This document shows, in pieces, positions 36,087 through 46,817 of a DNA stretch of 64,000 bases. The stretch's first letter is position 1. Every line of letters begins with the position of its first letter. This DNA comes from Methylobacterium sp. GXS13 (GTDB lineage: Bacteria > Pseudomonadota > Alphaproteobacteria > Rhizobiales > Beijerinckiaceae): positions 186,001 through 250,000 of the forward strand of contig NZ_LKKO01000001.1 in the NCBI RefSeq assembly GCF_001455965.1. The letters run 5' to 3'. Both the position numbers and the translations under genes were made by a program. Under the pieces are notes generated by a model. The model had not been told where the DNA came from and did no database searches. It saw nothing but the letters and a program-made list of their open reading frames with translations.

Positions 36087-37382
36087 ATGGCCGCCCCCGT
36101 CGAGACGCTCCCTGCGCCCCCCGTGCCGCGCCTGCACTATGCCTGGATCGTCGCCGCGGTGACCTTCCTGGTGCTGCTGATTGGGGCGGGGGTGCGCGCC
36201 ACGCCGAGCGTGCTGATCGTGCCCTGGGAGCGGGAATTCGGCTGGACCGCCGCCACGATCGGGGTCGGCATCGCTCTCAATATCTTCCTGTACGGGATGA
36301 TCGGGCCGTTCGCGGTGGCGATCATCGAGCGCTTCGGCCTGCGCCGGTCGGTCTGCTGCTCGCTCTTCGTCCTGGCTCTCGGCACCGCCGCCACCAGCCT
36401 GATGACGGCGCCCTGGCAGATGGTCCTGCTCTGGGGAATCGTGGTCGGGTCCGGCTCCGGCATGGTCGCCAACGTGCTCGGCGCCACCGTGGCCGGGCGC
36501 TGGTTCGGCAAGCGTCGGGGCCTCGTGATCGGGATGCTCACGGCGAGCAGCGCGACGGGACAGCTGATCTTCCTGCCGATTCTGGCCTCGCTGGCGGTCG
36601 GGCAGGGCTGGCGCTCGGTCTCTCTGCTGGTCGCGGCCGTGACCCTTTTGCTGATCCCGGTGGCGGCCCTCCTGCTGCGCGACCGGCCGGCGGATCTCGG
36701 CCTGCCCCGCTACGGCGAGACCGTCGTGACCCCGAACCCGGTCCTCACCGAGAACCCGGCGGTCCGCGCCCTGCGCGGCCTGCGGACCGGTCTGAAGTCG
36801 AAGGATTTCTGGCTCCTGTCCGGCACGTTCTTCATCTGCGGCGCCTCGACCAACGGGCTGATCGGCACCCACCTGATCCCGGCCTGCATCGACCACGGCA
36901 TCGCCGAGGTGACGGCTGCGGGCCTGCTCGCGCTCATGGGCATCTGCGACCTGATCGGCACCACGGCCTCGGGCTGGCTCACCGACCGATTCGATTCGCG
37001 CAAGCTGCTCGCTTGGTATTACGGTCTGCGCGGCCTCTCGCTGATCTTCCTGCCCTACTCGTTCGACCTCAGCTTCTACGGCCTGTCCCTGTTCGCGGTG
37101 TTCTACGGGCTCGACTGGATCGCCACCGTGCCGCCCACCGTCCAGCTCGCCGGAAAGTCCTTCGGCGAGGAGAATGCCGCGCTGATGTTCGGCTGGATCG
37201 CCGCCGCCCACCAGATCGGCGCCGCCTCGGCGGCTTGGCTCGCCGGCATGGTCCGCACCGATACCGGCAGCTATCTCGGCGCCTTCGTGTCGGCCGGCCT
37301 GCTCTGCCTGGTTGCGGCCCTGATGGCGGGCTTCGTCGGGCGCAGCCCGCGGGAGCCGGCCCTGCGCCCGCTGCCGGCCTGA
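36087..37382 (+). CDS. MFS transporter (OFA-like)
   Basis: A 431-residue 12-helix major facilitator. The start PRLHYAWIVAAVTFLVLLIGAG and the motif GRWFGKRRGLVIGM after helix 4 are typical of the oxalate/formate antiporter-like and monocarboxylate-like branch. It may import or export organic acids; direction is unclear. ATG at 36087 lies 28 bases after the MarR gene, so the two are probably one transcript. The next gene, another MFS, follows after 77 bases. Confidence 0.9.
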   Translation: MAAPVETLPAPPVPRLHYAWIVAAVTFLVLLIGAGVRATPSVLIVPWEREFGWTAATIGVGIALNIFLYGMIGPFAVAIIERFGLRRSVCCSLFVLALGTAATSLMTAPWQMVLLWGIVVGSGSGMVANVLGATVAGRWFGKRRGLVIGMLTASSATGQLIFLPILASLAVGQGWRSVSLLVAAVTLLLIPVAALLLRDRPADLGLPRYGETVVTPNPVLTENPAVRALRGLRTGLKSKDFWLLSGTFFICGASTNGLIGTHLIPACIDHGIAEVTAAGLLALMGICDLIGTTASGWLTDRFDSRKLLAWYYGLRGLSLIFLPYSFDLSFYGLSLFAVFYGLDWIATVPPTVQLAGKSFGEENAALMFGWIAAAHQIGAASAAWLAGMVRTDTGSYLGAFVSAGLLCLVAALMAGFVGRSPREPALRPLPA

Positions 37383-37459
37383 ACTGCGCCGCGCGGGCGG
37401 AGCCGTCACAAGCGTGCCGCGAAGGGGGCGCCCCATCGGGCCAACCCCTCGCAGCATGA

Positions 37460-38740
37460 GTGCCCATTGTGACCATCGCGATCCGGCCCAATCCGCCGGT
37501 CCAGCCGGTGAGCGTCCCGCAGAAACGGTCGGGGCCGGGCTTCACCGAGTTCGTCGCCATCATCGCGCTGATGATGGCGGTCACTGCCATCTCCATCGAC
37601 AACCTGCTGCCGGCCTTCCCGGCGATCGAGGCGCGGTTTGCCGTGCCCGACCCGAACCGGCTGCAGCTCCTCGTCTACGTCTTCATGGCCGGGTTCGGCG
37701 TCGCCCAACTGGCCTACGGGCCGATCTCGGACACGTTCGGGCGCCGCAAGGTGCTGCTCGCCAGCCTCGCGATCTACGTGGTCGGCTGCGGCCTCGCCAT
37801 GGTGGCGCCGAGCTTCGGTTGGCTGCTGGCGGCCCGGGTCATCCAGGGCATCGGCGCCGCCGGCGGGCGCGTGCTCTCGGTGGCGATCGTGCGCGACCGC
37901 TTCGCCGGCCGCGAGATGGCGAGCGTGATGTCGCTCACCATGATGGTCTTCCTGATCGTCCCGATGATCGCCCCGGCGATCGGCGGCCTGATGCTGGCGC
38001 TGGGCTCCTGGGTCTACGTGTTCGTCTCGATGCTGGCACTCGCCTTCTGGCTGACCGCCTGGTTCTCGCTGCGGATGCCGGAGACGCTGCACCCGGAATA
38101 CCGTCGCCCGCTCTCGCTCCGGGCGACCCTGGATGCGGTGCGCACCACCGTCACGACACGGGTCTCGATCGGTTACGCCACGGCCCTCGGCCTCCTGACC
38201 GGCTGCATCATGGGCTATGTCGGGTCGGCCCAGCAGGTGTTCGACACCGGGCCTTACCATCTCGGGGCCCTGTTCCCCCTGGCCTTCGGGCTGGTGGCCG
38301 GCGCCATGGGGGCGGCGACACTGATCAACGCCCGGATTGTCCGGCGGCTGGGGATGCGGGCCCTCTCGCATGCCGGCATCATCGCCTTCACGCTGGTGGC
38401 CCTGGCCCAGGTCGGCGTCGGGCTCGCCTATCACGGCCATCCGCCGCTGGCGGCGTTCCTGACGATCCTGGCGGCGAACCAGTTCCTCATGAGCTTCGCC
38501 CTGCCGAACTTCAACGCCTTGGCCTTGGAGCCGCTGGGCGCCATCGCGGGCACGGCCTCGTCGTTCGTGGGCTTCTATACGACGATCCTGGGGGCGTTCT
38601 CCGGTTACGTGATCGGCCAGGCCTTCGACGGGACCGTCCTGCCGGTCGGGATCGGCTACGCGACCCTCGGGGGGCTCGCGGTGCTGGTGGTGCTCTGGAC
38701 CGAGCGCGGCCGGCTGTTTCGGGGCGGCGTCGCGGGCTGA
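37460..38740 (+). CDS. MFS multidrug effluxer (Bcr/CflA family)
   Basis: A 426-residue 12-helix MFS pump of the Bcr/CflA type. It shows TAISIDNLLPAFPAIEARF in helix 1, then QLAYGPISDTFGRRKVLL (loop 2-3, GxxxDxxGRRK) and RVIQGIGAAGGRVLS. It should export drugs or metabolites using the proton gradient. The GTG at 37460 is the first in-frame start; a second GTG lies nine bases later. It is the third gene of the apparent MarR-MFS-MFS set. A palindromic repeat abuts its stop. Confidence 0.9.
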   Translation: MPIVTIAIRPNPPVQPVSVPQKRSGPGFTEFVAIIALMMAVTAISIDNLLPAFPAIEARFAVPDPNRLQLLVYVFMAGFGVAQLAYGPISDTFGRRKVLLASLAIYVVGCGLAMVAPSFGWLLAARVIQGIGAAGGRVLSVAIVRDRFAGREMASVMSLTMMVFLIVPMIAPAIGGLMLALGSWVYVFVSMLALAFWLTAWFSLRMPETLHPEYRRPLSLRATLDAVRTTVTTRVSIGYATALGLLTGCIMGYVGSAQQVFDTGPYHLGALFPLAFGLVAGAMGAATLINARIVRRLGMRALSHAGIIAFTLVALAQVGVGLAYHGHPPLAAFLTILAANQFLMSFALPNFNALALEPLGAIAGTASSFVGFYTTILGAFSGYVIGQAFDGTVLPVGIGYATLGGLAVLVVLWTERGRLFRGGVAG

Positions 38741-38786
38741 GCATCGTCCCGAAAGGTGGAAGCCGGCTTTCGGACGAAGACGATGC
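38741..38786. repeat. 46-bp palindromic repeat abutting the MFS stop
   Basis: GCATCGTC...GACGATGC at the ends and CCGAAAG...CTTTCGG inside form a two-part stem. It starts one base after the stop codon. It may act as an RNA hairpin after the MFS gene or be one copy of a dispersed repeat; a related degenerate sequence lies at 63677-63774. Confidence 0.6.
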
Positions 38787-38868
38787 GCCCTTGAACCAGC
38801 GGACTTAACCTCGCCTTCAAACGAATCCGCCACGCTCCGGTCAGCCCTCACAGCCGACCGGACCCGAT

Positions 38869-39399
38869 ATGATCGCCCGCGCCCAGGACGGAACCCTTCT
38901 CGCCGCGCGCCTGCTCCTGGCGGCCGCGCTGCTGCCGACCGGGATCGCCCGGGCGCTCAACGTCTCGGGCTTCGCGCTCACCCTCGCCGGCAGCGGCATG
39001 CCGTTCCCGAACGCCGTGGCCACCGCCGCCGTCGTGGTGCAGGTCTTCGGCCCGCTGGCCCTGATCCTCGGTGTCCTGCCGCGGCTGACCGGGCTGGCGC
39101 TGGCCGTGTTCGCGGCGGTGACGGCGGTGATGCTGCACGCGTTCTGGCAATATGTCGGGCCGTCCGCCATCGCCGAGCGGACGCTGATGCTGGCCGATCT
39201 CGGTCTGGCGGGCGGGTTCCTGATCTACGCACTGACGGGGCCCGGCGCCTGGAGCTGGCAGGGCTGGCGCGCCGGCGAGGCGGGCGCACGGCCGGCTCCG
39301 CAGCGCGCGCCCGCCAAGGCACCCGCCAAAAGCCCGGCGGCGCGCGGCGGCACCGGGAAGAAATCCGGCGGCCGTGCCCCGGCCCGCGCCGCAGCCTGA
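38869..39399 (+). CDS. DoxX-family membrane protein
   Basis: A 176-residue inner-membrane protein with four hydrophobic helices and the DoxX pattern: ARLLLAAALLPTGIARALN, GSGMPFPNAVATAAVVVQVFGPLALILG, and a third helix with HAFWQYVG. DoxX proteins are small membrane proteins of unclear role, sometimes with redox partners. The C-terminal 45 residues are cytoplasmic, Ala/Pro/Lys-rich and low-complexity. The gene is convergent with the MFS gene at 39405 (five bases between) and stands apart from the upstream MFS by about 130 bases. Confidence 0.88.
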   Translation: MIARAQDGTLLAARLLLAAALLPTGIARALNVSGFALTLAGSGMPFPNAVATAAVVVQVFGPLALILGVLPRLTGLALAVFAAVTAVMLHAFWQYVGPSAIAERTLMLADLGLAGGFLIYALTGPGAWSWQGWRAGEAGARPAPQRAPAKAPAKSPAARGGTGKKSGGRAPARAAA

Positions 39400-39404
39400 C
39401 CGGC

Positions 39405-40853
39405 TCAGCTCGCCCGGGGCTTCAGGTCGGGCGTCGCGGACGGCGTCGCGGCGACCATCCGGCGACCGGAAATCTCGGCGCCGGCATCCGGCGTCAGCTT
39501 GCGGAAGGCCAGGACGGAGAGCGCCGACAGGATAGCCACGGCGAAGAAGGCCGGCCCGAAATCCCCGGCCTCGATCGTAGTCCGGCCGTGGAACCCGGCG
39601 GTACCCTCGAGCGCCAGGGCGCCCAGCGTGACGCCGAGGCTCAGCGACAGCTGCTGGCAGACGCTGGCGAAGCTCGTGGCCGCGCTCATCTCCCGGGATT
39701 CGAGATCGGCATACGCGATGGCGTTCACGCAGGTGAACTGCACCGAGCGCGAGCAGCCGCCGATGAACAGCAGCGCGATCATGATCCAATGCGGCGTGTC
39801 GGCCGTATAGAGCCCGTTCACCGCCAGGAAGGCCGAGGCCAGCACGGCGTTCGAGACCATCACGGTGCGGAAGCCCAGACGGCGCAGGATCTTGGGCGCC
39901 AGGGCCTTCACAAACATCGCCCCGGCCGCAGCCGCGAAGGTGATCAGCCCGGAATGCAGGGCGTCGAGCCCGAACCCGACCTGCAGCATCAGCGGCAGCA
40001 GGAACGGGATCGCCCCGGTCCCGACCCGGAACAGGCTGCCGCCGAGGATCGCCACGCGAAACGTCGGGCGGTTCATCAGGTCGAGCCGCACGATCGGATG
40101 GGCGACTCGCCTGGCATGCATGACGTAGAGCGGCAGCAGGATCGCGCCGGCCGCCAGGCATCCCCAGGAGACCGAGGCCGGAAGGAGATGGCGGCCCATC
40201 GAGGCCAGCCCCAGCATCAAAGCGGCGAGGCCGGTACCGAGCAGGAAAAAGCCGGCCACGTCCAGCGGCGGCCGCTCCGGCTCGCTTATGTCCTCGAAAT
40301 AGAGGCTCGCCAGCACGATCCCGGCGCAGCCGATCGGCAGGTTGATGAAAAAGATCCAGCGCCAGTCGAACCATGTGGTGATCAGTCCGCCCAGAGGCGG
40401 GCCGAGTACCGGGCCGACCAGGGCCGGGAAGGTCAGGTAGGCGAGCGCCGTCACGAGCTGCGATTTCGGCACGCTGCGCAGCACCACGAGGCGGCCCACC
40501 GGCACCATCATCGCCCCACCCATGCCTTGGAGGAAGCGCGCCGCGACGAACCACGCCAAACCGTTGGCGGCCGCGCAGGCCATGGACCCGAGCATGAAGA
40601 CCACGAGCGCGGCCCGGAACACCGTGCGCGAGCCGTAGCGGTCGGCCATCCAGCCGCTCACCGGAATGAAGATCGCCAGGCTGACCAGATACGAGGTCAG
40701 GGCCAGCTTCAGAGCGATCGGATCCTCGCCGAGGCTCGTGGCGATACTGGGCAGCGCCGTGGCGATCACCGTGGAATCGGTGTTCTCCATGAACAGGGCC
40801 GTGGCCACCGTCAGGGGGACGATCCAGAGCGGTTTTGCGTTTGGCGAGGGCAT
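39405..40853 (-). CDS. MFS transporter (DHA2/EmrB-QacA-like)
   Basis: A 482-residue major facilitator of the DHA2 (14-helix) drug-exporter family. Typical motifs are FMENTDSTVIATALPSIA in helix 1 with the acidic residue, SGWMADRYGSRTVF in the loop, RFLQGMGGAMMVPVGR, and the motif C region GPVLGPPLGG. It should export drugs or organic acids. ATG at 40853 is chosen because the upstream frame has no homology. No EmrA-like adaptor gene is adjacent. It is divergent from the DUF3313 lipoprotein gene. Confidence 0.92.
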   Translation of the reverse strand: MPSPNAKPLWIVPLTVATALFMENTDSTVIATALPSIATSLGEDPIALKLALTSYLVSLAIFIPVSGWMADRYGSRTVFRAALVVFMLGSMACAAANGLAWFVAARFLQGMGGAMMVPVGRLVVLRSVPKSQLVTALAYLTFPALVGPVLGPPLGGLITTWFDWRWIFFINLPIGCAGIVLASLYFEDISEPERPPLDVAGFFLLGTGLAALMLGLASMGRHLLPASVSWGCLAAGAILLPLYVMHARRVAHPIVRLDLMNRPTFRVAILGGSLFRVGTGAIPFLLPLMLQVGFGLDALHSGLITFAAAAGAMFVKALAPKILRRLGFRTVMVSNAVLASAFLAVNGLYTADTPHWIMIALLFIGGCSRSVQFTCVNAIAYADLESREMSAATSFASVCQQLSLSLGVTLGALALEGTAGFHGRTTIEAGDFGPAFFAVAILSALSVLAFRKLTPDAGAEISGRRMVAATPSATPDLKPRAS

Positions 40854-41059
40854 CGGACAGCAGACGCGTAGCGCGCCGGGACGGTTGCACGGCGGGGCGG
40901 CGATCTCGCACGGTCGTGTTTCGCGCCTGTATCCGCAACGCAACAGGGGTTGCATCGTGACCGAACACCACCTTTTGCGCGGGTGGTCCAATGGCTACGT
41001 TTGACGCGAGCGGTCTTCCGGCCGTCGATCCCGGCACGGTGCCGGCCGCGAGACCCTTG

Positions 41060-41950
41060 ATGCAGCCCTCTCCGAGCAAGCGCCGTTCCCTGTCGCGGAT
41101 CGCCGCCGCCGTCGCGCTCATGTCGACGGTGGCAGCCTGCGGCACGGTGCTGCTGAACGACCGCGGTTCGCTGACGCGCTACGACCGCCTGCAGGCGAGC
41201 ACGGCGGTCGCGTCGGCGTCGCGGCTGTACGTGGACCGGCCGGCGCTCGCGAAGGCCCGCACCGTGCGGATCATCCCGACGGCATTCCACGCCGACGTCG
41301 CGGGCGCCGCGCCGCTGACCCAGGCGGAGCGCCGCCTGATCGCCAACGCCGCCGATCGGGCGCTCTGCTACGACCTGTCGCTGCGCTACGACGTGGTGAC
41401 CGGCCGCGACGCGGATCTCACCGTCCGGGCGCAGGTCACCCGGGTCGAGCCCACCGACCTTCTCGGCGCCGGCGCCACCATCGCGGGCTCGGCCGGCGTC
41501 ACGGTCGCCTCGCAGGTCGGGCTGAGCGCCGTCGAGGGCATCGGCCGCATCCCGATCCCGCGGATCCCGATCGGGCTCGGCAGCCTCACGGTCGAGGCCG
41601 AGGCGCTGGACCGTCGGCGCGAGCAGCGCGCCGCGATGGTCTGGGGCGGGGCGGCGAACTCGTTCACCAGCCAGCCGCGCTTCTCCCGCGCCAGCGACGC
41701 CTACGATCTCGCCGGGGAGTTCGGCCAGGATTTCGGCTTCATGCTGGCGACGGGTGACGACCCGTTCAACGCCCCCAACACCCTGCCGACCTGGGACCGC
41801 ATCCGCGTCACCACGCTCGGCGAAGCGCCCCTCGATCCCGATTGCGAGGCCTACGGCCGCGCGCCGGGTATCGACGGCATCCTGGGCGACTATATCGGCC
41901 TGCCGCCGGAATATACCGACAAGGGTCCCACCGCTCCGGCGGCGCGCTGA
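41060..41950 (+). CDS. DUF3313-family lipoprotein
   Basis: A 296-residue exported lipoprotein. The signal peptide ends in a lipobox (STVAAC), so the mature protein starts at about Cys26 and is anchored to a membrane. The rest matches DUF3313: TVRIIPTAFH near residue 70, and a Gly/Ala/Val-rich segment around GVTVASQVGLSAVEG. ATG at 41060 is preferred as it gives a normal-length signal peptide; an ATG at 40991 would add 23 residues. Function unknown. The gene is divergent from the MFS gene at 39405-40853. Confidence 0.82.
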   Translation: MQPSPSKRRSLSRIAAAVALMSTVAACGTVLLNDRGSLTRYDRLQASTAVASASRLYVDRPALAKARTVRIIPTAFHADVAGAAPLTQAERRLIANAADRALCYDLSLRYDVVTGRDADLTVRAQVTRVEPTDLLGAGATIAGSAGVTVASQVGLSAVEGIGRIPIPRIPIGLGSLTVEAEALDRRREQRAAMVWGGAANSFTSQPRFSRASDAYDLAGEFGQDFGFMLATGDDPFNAPNTLPTWDRIRVTTLGEAPLDPDCEAYGRAPGIDGILGDYIGLPPEYTDKGPTAPAAR

Positions 41951-43606
<1,656 letters not shown>

Positions 43607-43974
43607 GGCTGGGTTTTTCGCAGGCGCCACGCGCGCTCTCGCGGGTCGCGGATTCATGCCGTTCGTTCGGTCGTAAACGCTGAAAGCACCACGCGTTTTC
43701 CCTTCCCCCTTGTGGGGAGGGGCAGGGGTGGGGGTGGCTGGGCGGTGCCTCCTGCACCACCCCCACCTCCAACTTTTTTCCACGAGGGGGAGGAGAGCGC
43801 ATCGAGCCTTGCACGGGCCAGGGTGTAAACATCCGAGCCCGCACGGGAGACCGAACTAGCGATCAGCTGGCCCTTCGCGAAGCGTCGCCACCTTGACTCG
43901 ATGCTGCCGGCGACCTTCGATGGTCGAGCCCATCTGACCCGATACGGCCGACAAGTCCGACCCGGAGTTTCCCA
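43607..43974. other. 368-base intergenic region with dispersed element
   Basis: No gene is seen between guaB and panE. Most of the region is the second copy of the intergenic element (43641-43800). The remaining 170 bases before panE show no terminator with a T-run and no clear promoter. Confidence 0.6.
43641..43800. repeat. Dispersed intergenic element, copy 2 (about 160 bp)
   Basis: Aligned with the reverse complement of 30447-30620: both share ACGCGTTT(T)CCC, CCTTGTGGGGA, a Gly-type GGGGTGG stretch, CACCACCCCC, CTCCAACT and GGGGGAGGAGAGCGC. Terminal parts are complementary and can form a long hairpin. It contains no credible gene and lies between guaB and panE. Confidence 0.75.
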
Positions 43975-44919
43975 ATGCGTACGCTGATCGTCGGAGCCGG
44001 GGCGACCGGCGGCTATTACGGGGCGCGGCTCGCGGAATCGGGAGCCGACGTCACCTTCCTGGTCCGGCCGGCCCGGGCGGGGAAGCTGGCGGCGAACGGG
44101 CTCGTGCTGCACTCGCCGCTGGGCGACCTGCATCTGGCCGCCCCGTCCACCGTGACGGCCGACAGGCTGGCCGAGGCCGGGGCGTTCGATCTCGTCCTGC
44201 TGTCGTGCAAGGCCTACGACCTCGACAGCGCACTGATCGACCTGACGCCCGCGGTGGGGCCGCAGACCGCGATCCTGCCTGTGCTGAACGGCCTAGCCCA
44301 TCTCGACGCCCTCGATGCCAAGTTCGGCGCGGAACGGGTGCTGGGCGGTTCCTGCGCGATCGCGGCAACCCTCGCGCCGGACGGGGCGATCCGGCACATG
44401 AGCGAGCTGTGCAGCATCACCTACGGGGAGCGGGACGGCTCGCGCTCCGCCCGGATCGAGGCGGTCGACGCACTGATGCGGGGCCTGAAGTTCCAGGCGC
44501 GGCTGAGCGAGGTGATCCTGCAGGAGATGTGGGAGAAGTGGGTGTTCCTCGCGACTCTCGCGGGCGCCACGACCCTGATGCGGGCGGCAGTCGGCGATAT
44601 CGTGGCGGCGCCCCGCGGCGCGGCGTTCATCGCGGCCCTTCACACCGAATGCACCGCCGTGGCCGCGGCGAGCGGGTTTGCGCCGCGCGGCGTGGTTGCC
44701 GAGCGGGCGCGGGCGCAGCTGACGGCGACGGGCTCGACCTTCACCGCCTCGATGCTCCGCGACATCGAAAATGGCGGCCAGATCGAGGCAGACCACGTCA
44801 TCGGCGATTTGATCGCCCGTGGCGGCCGCTTGGCCCCGGAGGCGGCATTCCCGGTGCTCGCGCAGGTCTATGCCGGGTTGAAGGCCTACGAGGCCCGGCG
44901 GGCGCGGGAAGCGGCCTGA
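43975..44919 (+). CDS. panE: 2-dehydropantoate 2-reductase
   Basis: A 314-residue NADP-dependent reductase that turns 2-dehydropantoate into pantoate for coenzyme A synthesis. The Rossmann motif GAGATG lies at residues 7-12. LSCKAYDL carries the conserved catalytic-region Lys, and the helical C-terminal domain has EKWVFLATLAGATTLMR. The family also contains ketopantoate-reductase-like enzymes of other function, so the exact substrate is probable rather than certain. It stands alone after the dispersed element. A small lipoprotein gene lies convergent 67 bases away. Confidence 0.88.
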   Translation: MRTLIVGAGATGGYYGARLAESGADVTFLVRPARAGKLAANGLVLHSPLGDLHLAAPSTVTADRLAEAGAFDLVLLSCKAYDLDSALIDLTPAVGPQTAILPVLNGLAHLDALDAKFGAERVLGGSCAIAATLAPDGAIRHMSELCSITYGERDGSRSARIEAVDALMRGLKFQARLSEVILQEMWEKWVFLATLAGATTLMRAAVGDIVAAPRGAAFIAALHTECTAVAAASGFAPRGVVAERARAQLTATGSTFTASMLRDIENGGQIEADHVIGDLIARGGRLAPEAAFPVLAQVYAGLKAYEARRAREAA

Positions 44920-44985
44920 TGCGATCCCACCCATCACCGCGGAATGAGGGGGCAGGTGGGATGAGCGCAAGTCTCCGACCAAGTC

Positions 44986-45171
44986 TCAGTAGCGGCCCGG
45001 TGGCGGCGGGGGTGGGCTGCCGTATTCGAGCTGCGTCTTGGCATCCAGCGGCCGCCGCGGCGGCGGGGTGAAATCGGGGGCGGCTGCCGGCGCGCTGGCG
45101 CAGGCGGCGAGTGTGGCGGCGACGAGCCCGGCAACGGTGCCGGCAAGAGTCACGCGGACGACAGAAGACAT
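44986..45171 (-). CDS. Small lipoprotein
   Basis: A 61-residue exported lipoprotein. The signal peptide with lipobox LAAC leaves a mature protein beginning at about Cys24. It is Pro/Ala-rich and ends in a proline run followed by GRY. ATG at 45171 begins the signal sequence. The rest of the longer frame upstream is not credible. No family is recognised. It is divergent from the RsmB-like gene, and the protein could be an outer-membrane-anchored small structural or entericidin-like protein; that is not supported by motif. Confidence 0.65.
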   Translation of the reverse strand: MSSVVRVTLAGTVAGLVAATLAACASAPAAAPDFTPPPRRPLDAKTQLEYGSPPPPPPGRY

Positions 45172-45295
45172 GATCTGAGGCACTCCCGGCCATGCCCCCG
45201 CGGCGGAACGCTCTGGCCCGCGACGGGAGGATGCCATACGACACGGGCCAGCCCCGCGCCGCGGGACCGCCCACGATCCGGTCTGGACCGCGATC

Positions 45296-46687
45296 GTGCT
45301 GGAAGCTCGGCCGTACCGTGGCGGCATCGTGGGCCAAGCGTGGCCGTTTCGCGTTGGCCTCGACCCATTCAAAAGGATCCGGACCCTGACCCCCGCCGCC
45401 CGCTGCTCCGCCGCCATCGAAGTCCTGACCGATATCACGGAGCGCCGCCGCCCGGCCGCCGACGCGCTCAAGGATTGGGGCCTCGCCCACCGCTTCGCCG
45501 GCTCCGGCGACCGGGCCGGGATCGCCAGCCTGGTCTACGATGCCCTGCGCCGGCGGGCGTCGGCCGCCTGGATCATGGGCTTGGAGACGCCGCGCGCCGT
45601 GCTGATCGGCTCCCTGCGGCTGCAGCAGGGGCTCGCCGCCGCCTCGGTGGCGGCCCTGTTTTCGGGCGAGCGCTTCGCCCCGGAGCCGGTGAGCGATGAC
45701 GAGCGCGCGCGCCTCGAGTCCGGCACGCTGGACGACGCACCGCCCGAGGTGGCGGGCGATGCCCCGGCCTTTGTGCTGCCCGAACTGGCAGCCGCTCTCG
45801 GCGACGACCTGATTCCCGAGCTGAAGGCGCTGGCCCGGCGCGCGCCCCTCGATATCCGGGTCAACGCCCTGCGCGGCAGCCGTGATGACCTCATGCCGGC
45901 GCTCAGCGCTTTCGATGCCGCCCCGACCCCGCACGCGCCGCTCGGCGTCCGGGTCCCGATCGGGGCCGACGGCCGCGGCCCGGCGCTCCATGTCGAGGCC
46001 GAGTTCCTAGACGGCTGGTACGAGATCCAGGACGAAGGCTCGCAGCTCGCGGCCCTCCTGGCGGATCCCCAGGCCGGCGAGACCATCGTCGATCTTTGCG
46101 CAGGTGGTGGCGGCAAGACCCTGGCGCTGGCGTCCCAGACGCGGAACGGCGCCCGCCTGATCGCCACGGACGGCGATCCGCGCCGGCTCGCGCCGATCCA
46201 CGAGCGCCTGCGCCGATCCGGGGCCGAGGTCGCGGTGCGGACCCCGCGCAGCGGCAAGGCCCGCGTCGACGTGCTGGAGGATCTCGATGGCCATGTCGAT
46301 CGGGTTCTGGTCGACGCGCCCTGCACCGGCTCGGGCACGTGGCGGCGCAACCCGGACGCCAAGTGGCGGCTCCGCCCCGGCAGCCTGGCTTTGCGCATCG
46401 CCGAGCAGTCGCAGGTCCTCGACCGGGCGGCCAAGCTGGTCCGGCCCGGCGGGCGGATCATCTACATCACCTGCTCGCTCCTGCCCGCGGAGAACGATGC
46501 GGCCGTGGCCGGGTTGCTGTCGCGCTGGCGCGGGCGCTTCGACGCGGTGCCGGCCGAGACCGTCCTGGCCGCGGGACCGCCGAGCCTGGCGGCGTCCGTC
46601 CGCCACACCGAACACGGCCTGCAGATGACGCCGCTGCGGACCGGGACCGACGGCTTCTACGTATCCGTGATCACCCGGCGCGACTGA
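45296..46687 (+). CDS. RsmB/NOP2-family RNA (cytosine-5) methyltransferase
   Basis: A class-I SAM methyltransferase for m5C in rRNA, probably RsmB-like. An NusB-like N-terminal part comes first, then the SAM site VDLCAGGGGKT, the catalytic DAPCTGSGTWRR and TCSLLPAEN. As in the family, the two Cys residues are the nucleophile and the release residue. The start is uncertain. GTG at 45296 (463 residues) or GTG at 45329 is possible, but homology begins only at LTPAARCSAA, coded from a CTG at 45386 preceded by AAAAGGA. Confidence 0.88.
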   Translation: MLEARPYRGGIVGQAWPFRVGLDPFKRIRTLTPAARCSAAIEVLTDITERRRPAADALKDWGLAHRFAGSGDRAGIASLVYDALRRRASAAWIMGLETPRAVLIGSLRLQQGLAAASVAALFSGERFAPEPVSDDERARLESGTLDDAPPEVAGDAPAFVLPELAAALGDDLIPELKALARRAPLDIRVNALRGSRDDLMPALSAFDAAPTPHAPLGVRVPIGADGRGPALHVEAEFLDGWYEIQDEGSQLAALLADPQAGETIVDLCAGGGGKTLALASQTRNGARLIATDGDPRRLAPIHERLRRSGAEVAVRTPRSGKARVDVLEDLDGHVDRVLVDAPCTGSGTWRRNPDAKWRLRPGSLALRIAEQSQVLDRAAKLVRPGGRIIYITCSLLPAENDAAVAGLLSRWRGRFDAVPAETVLAAGPPSLAASVRHTEHGLQMTPLRTGTDGFYVSVITRRD

Positions 46688-46817
46688 GGACGCGCGGTTC
46701 CGGAACCGGCACCGCCTCCTCCGACGTTGGGCCATGGATGTCCCAGGAGATCGCCATGACCGTATCCGTCCGCCGCGTCGTCCGGCCCCGGTCCTGAGCC
46801 TCGCCCGGGACCGGTTC

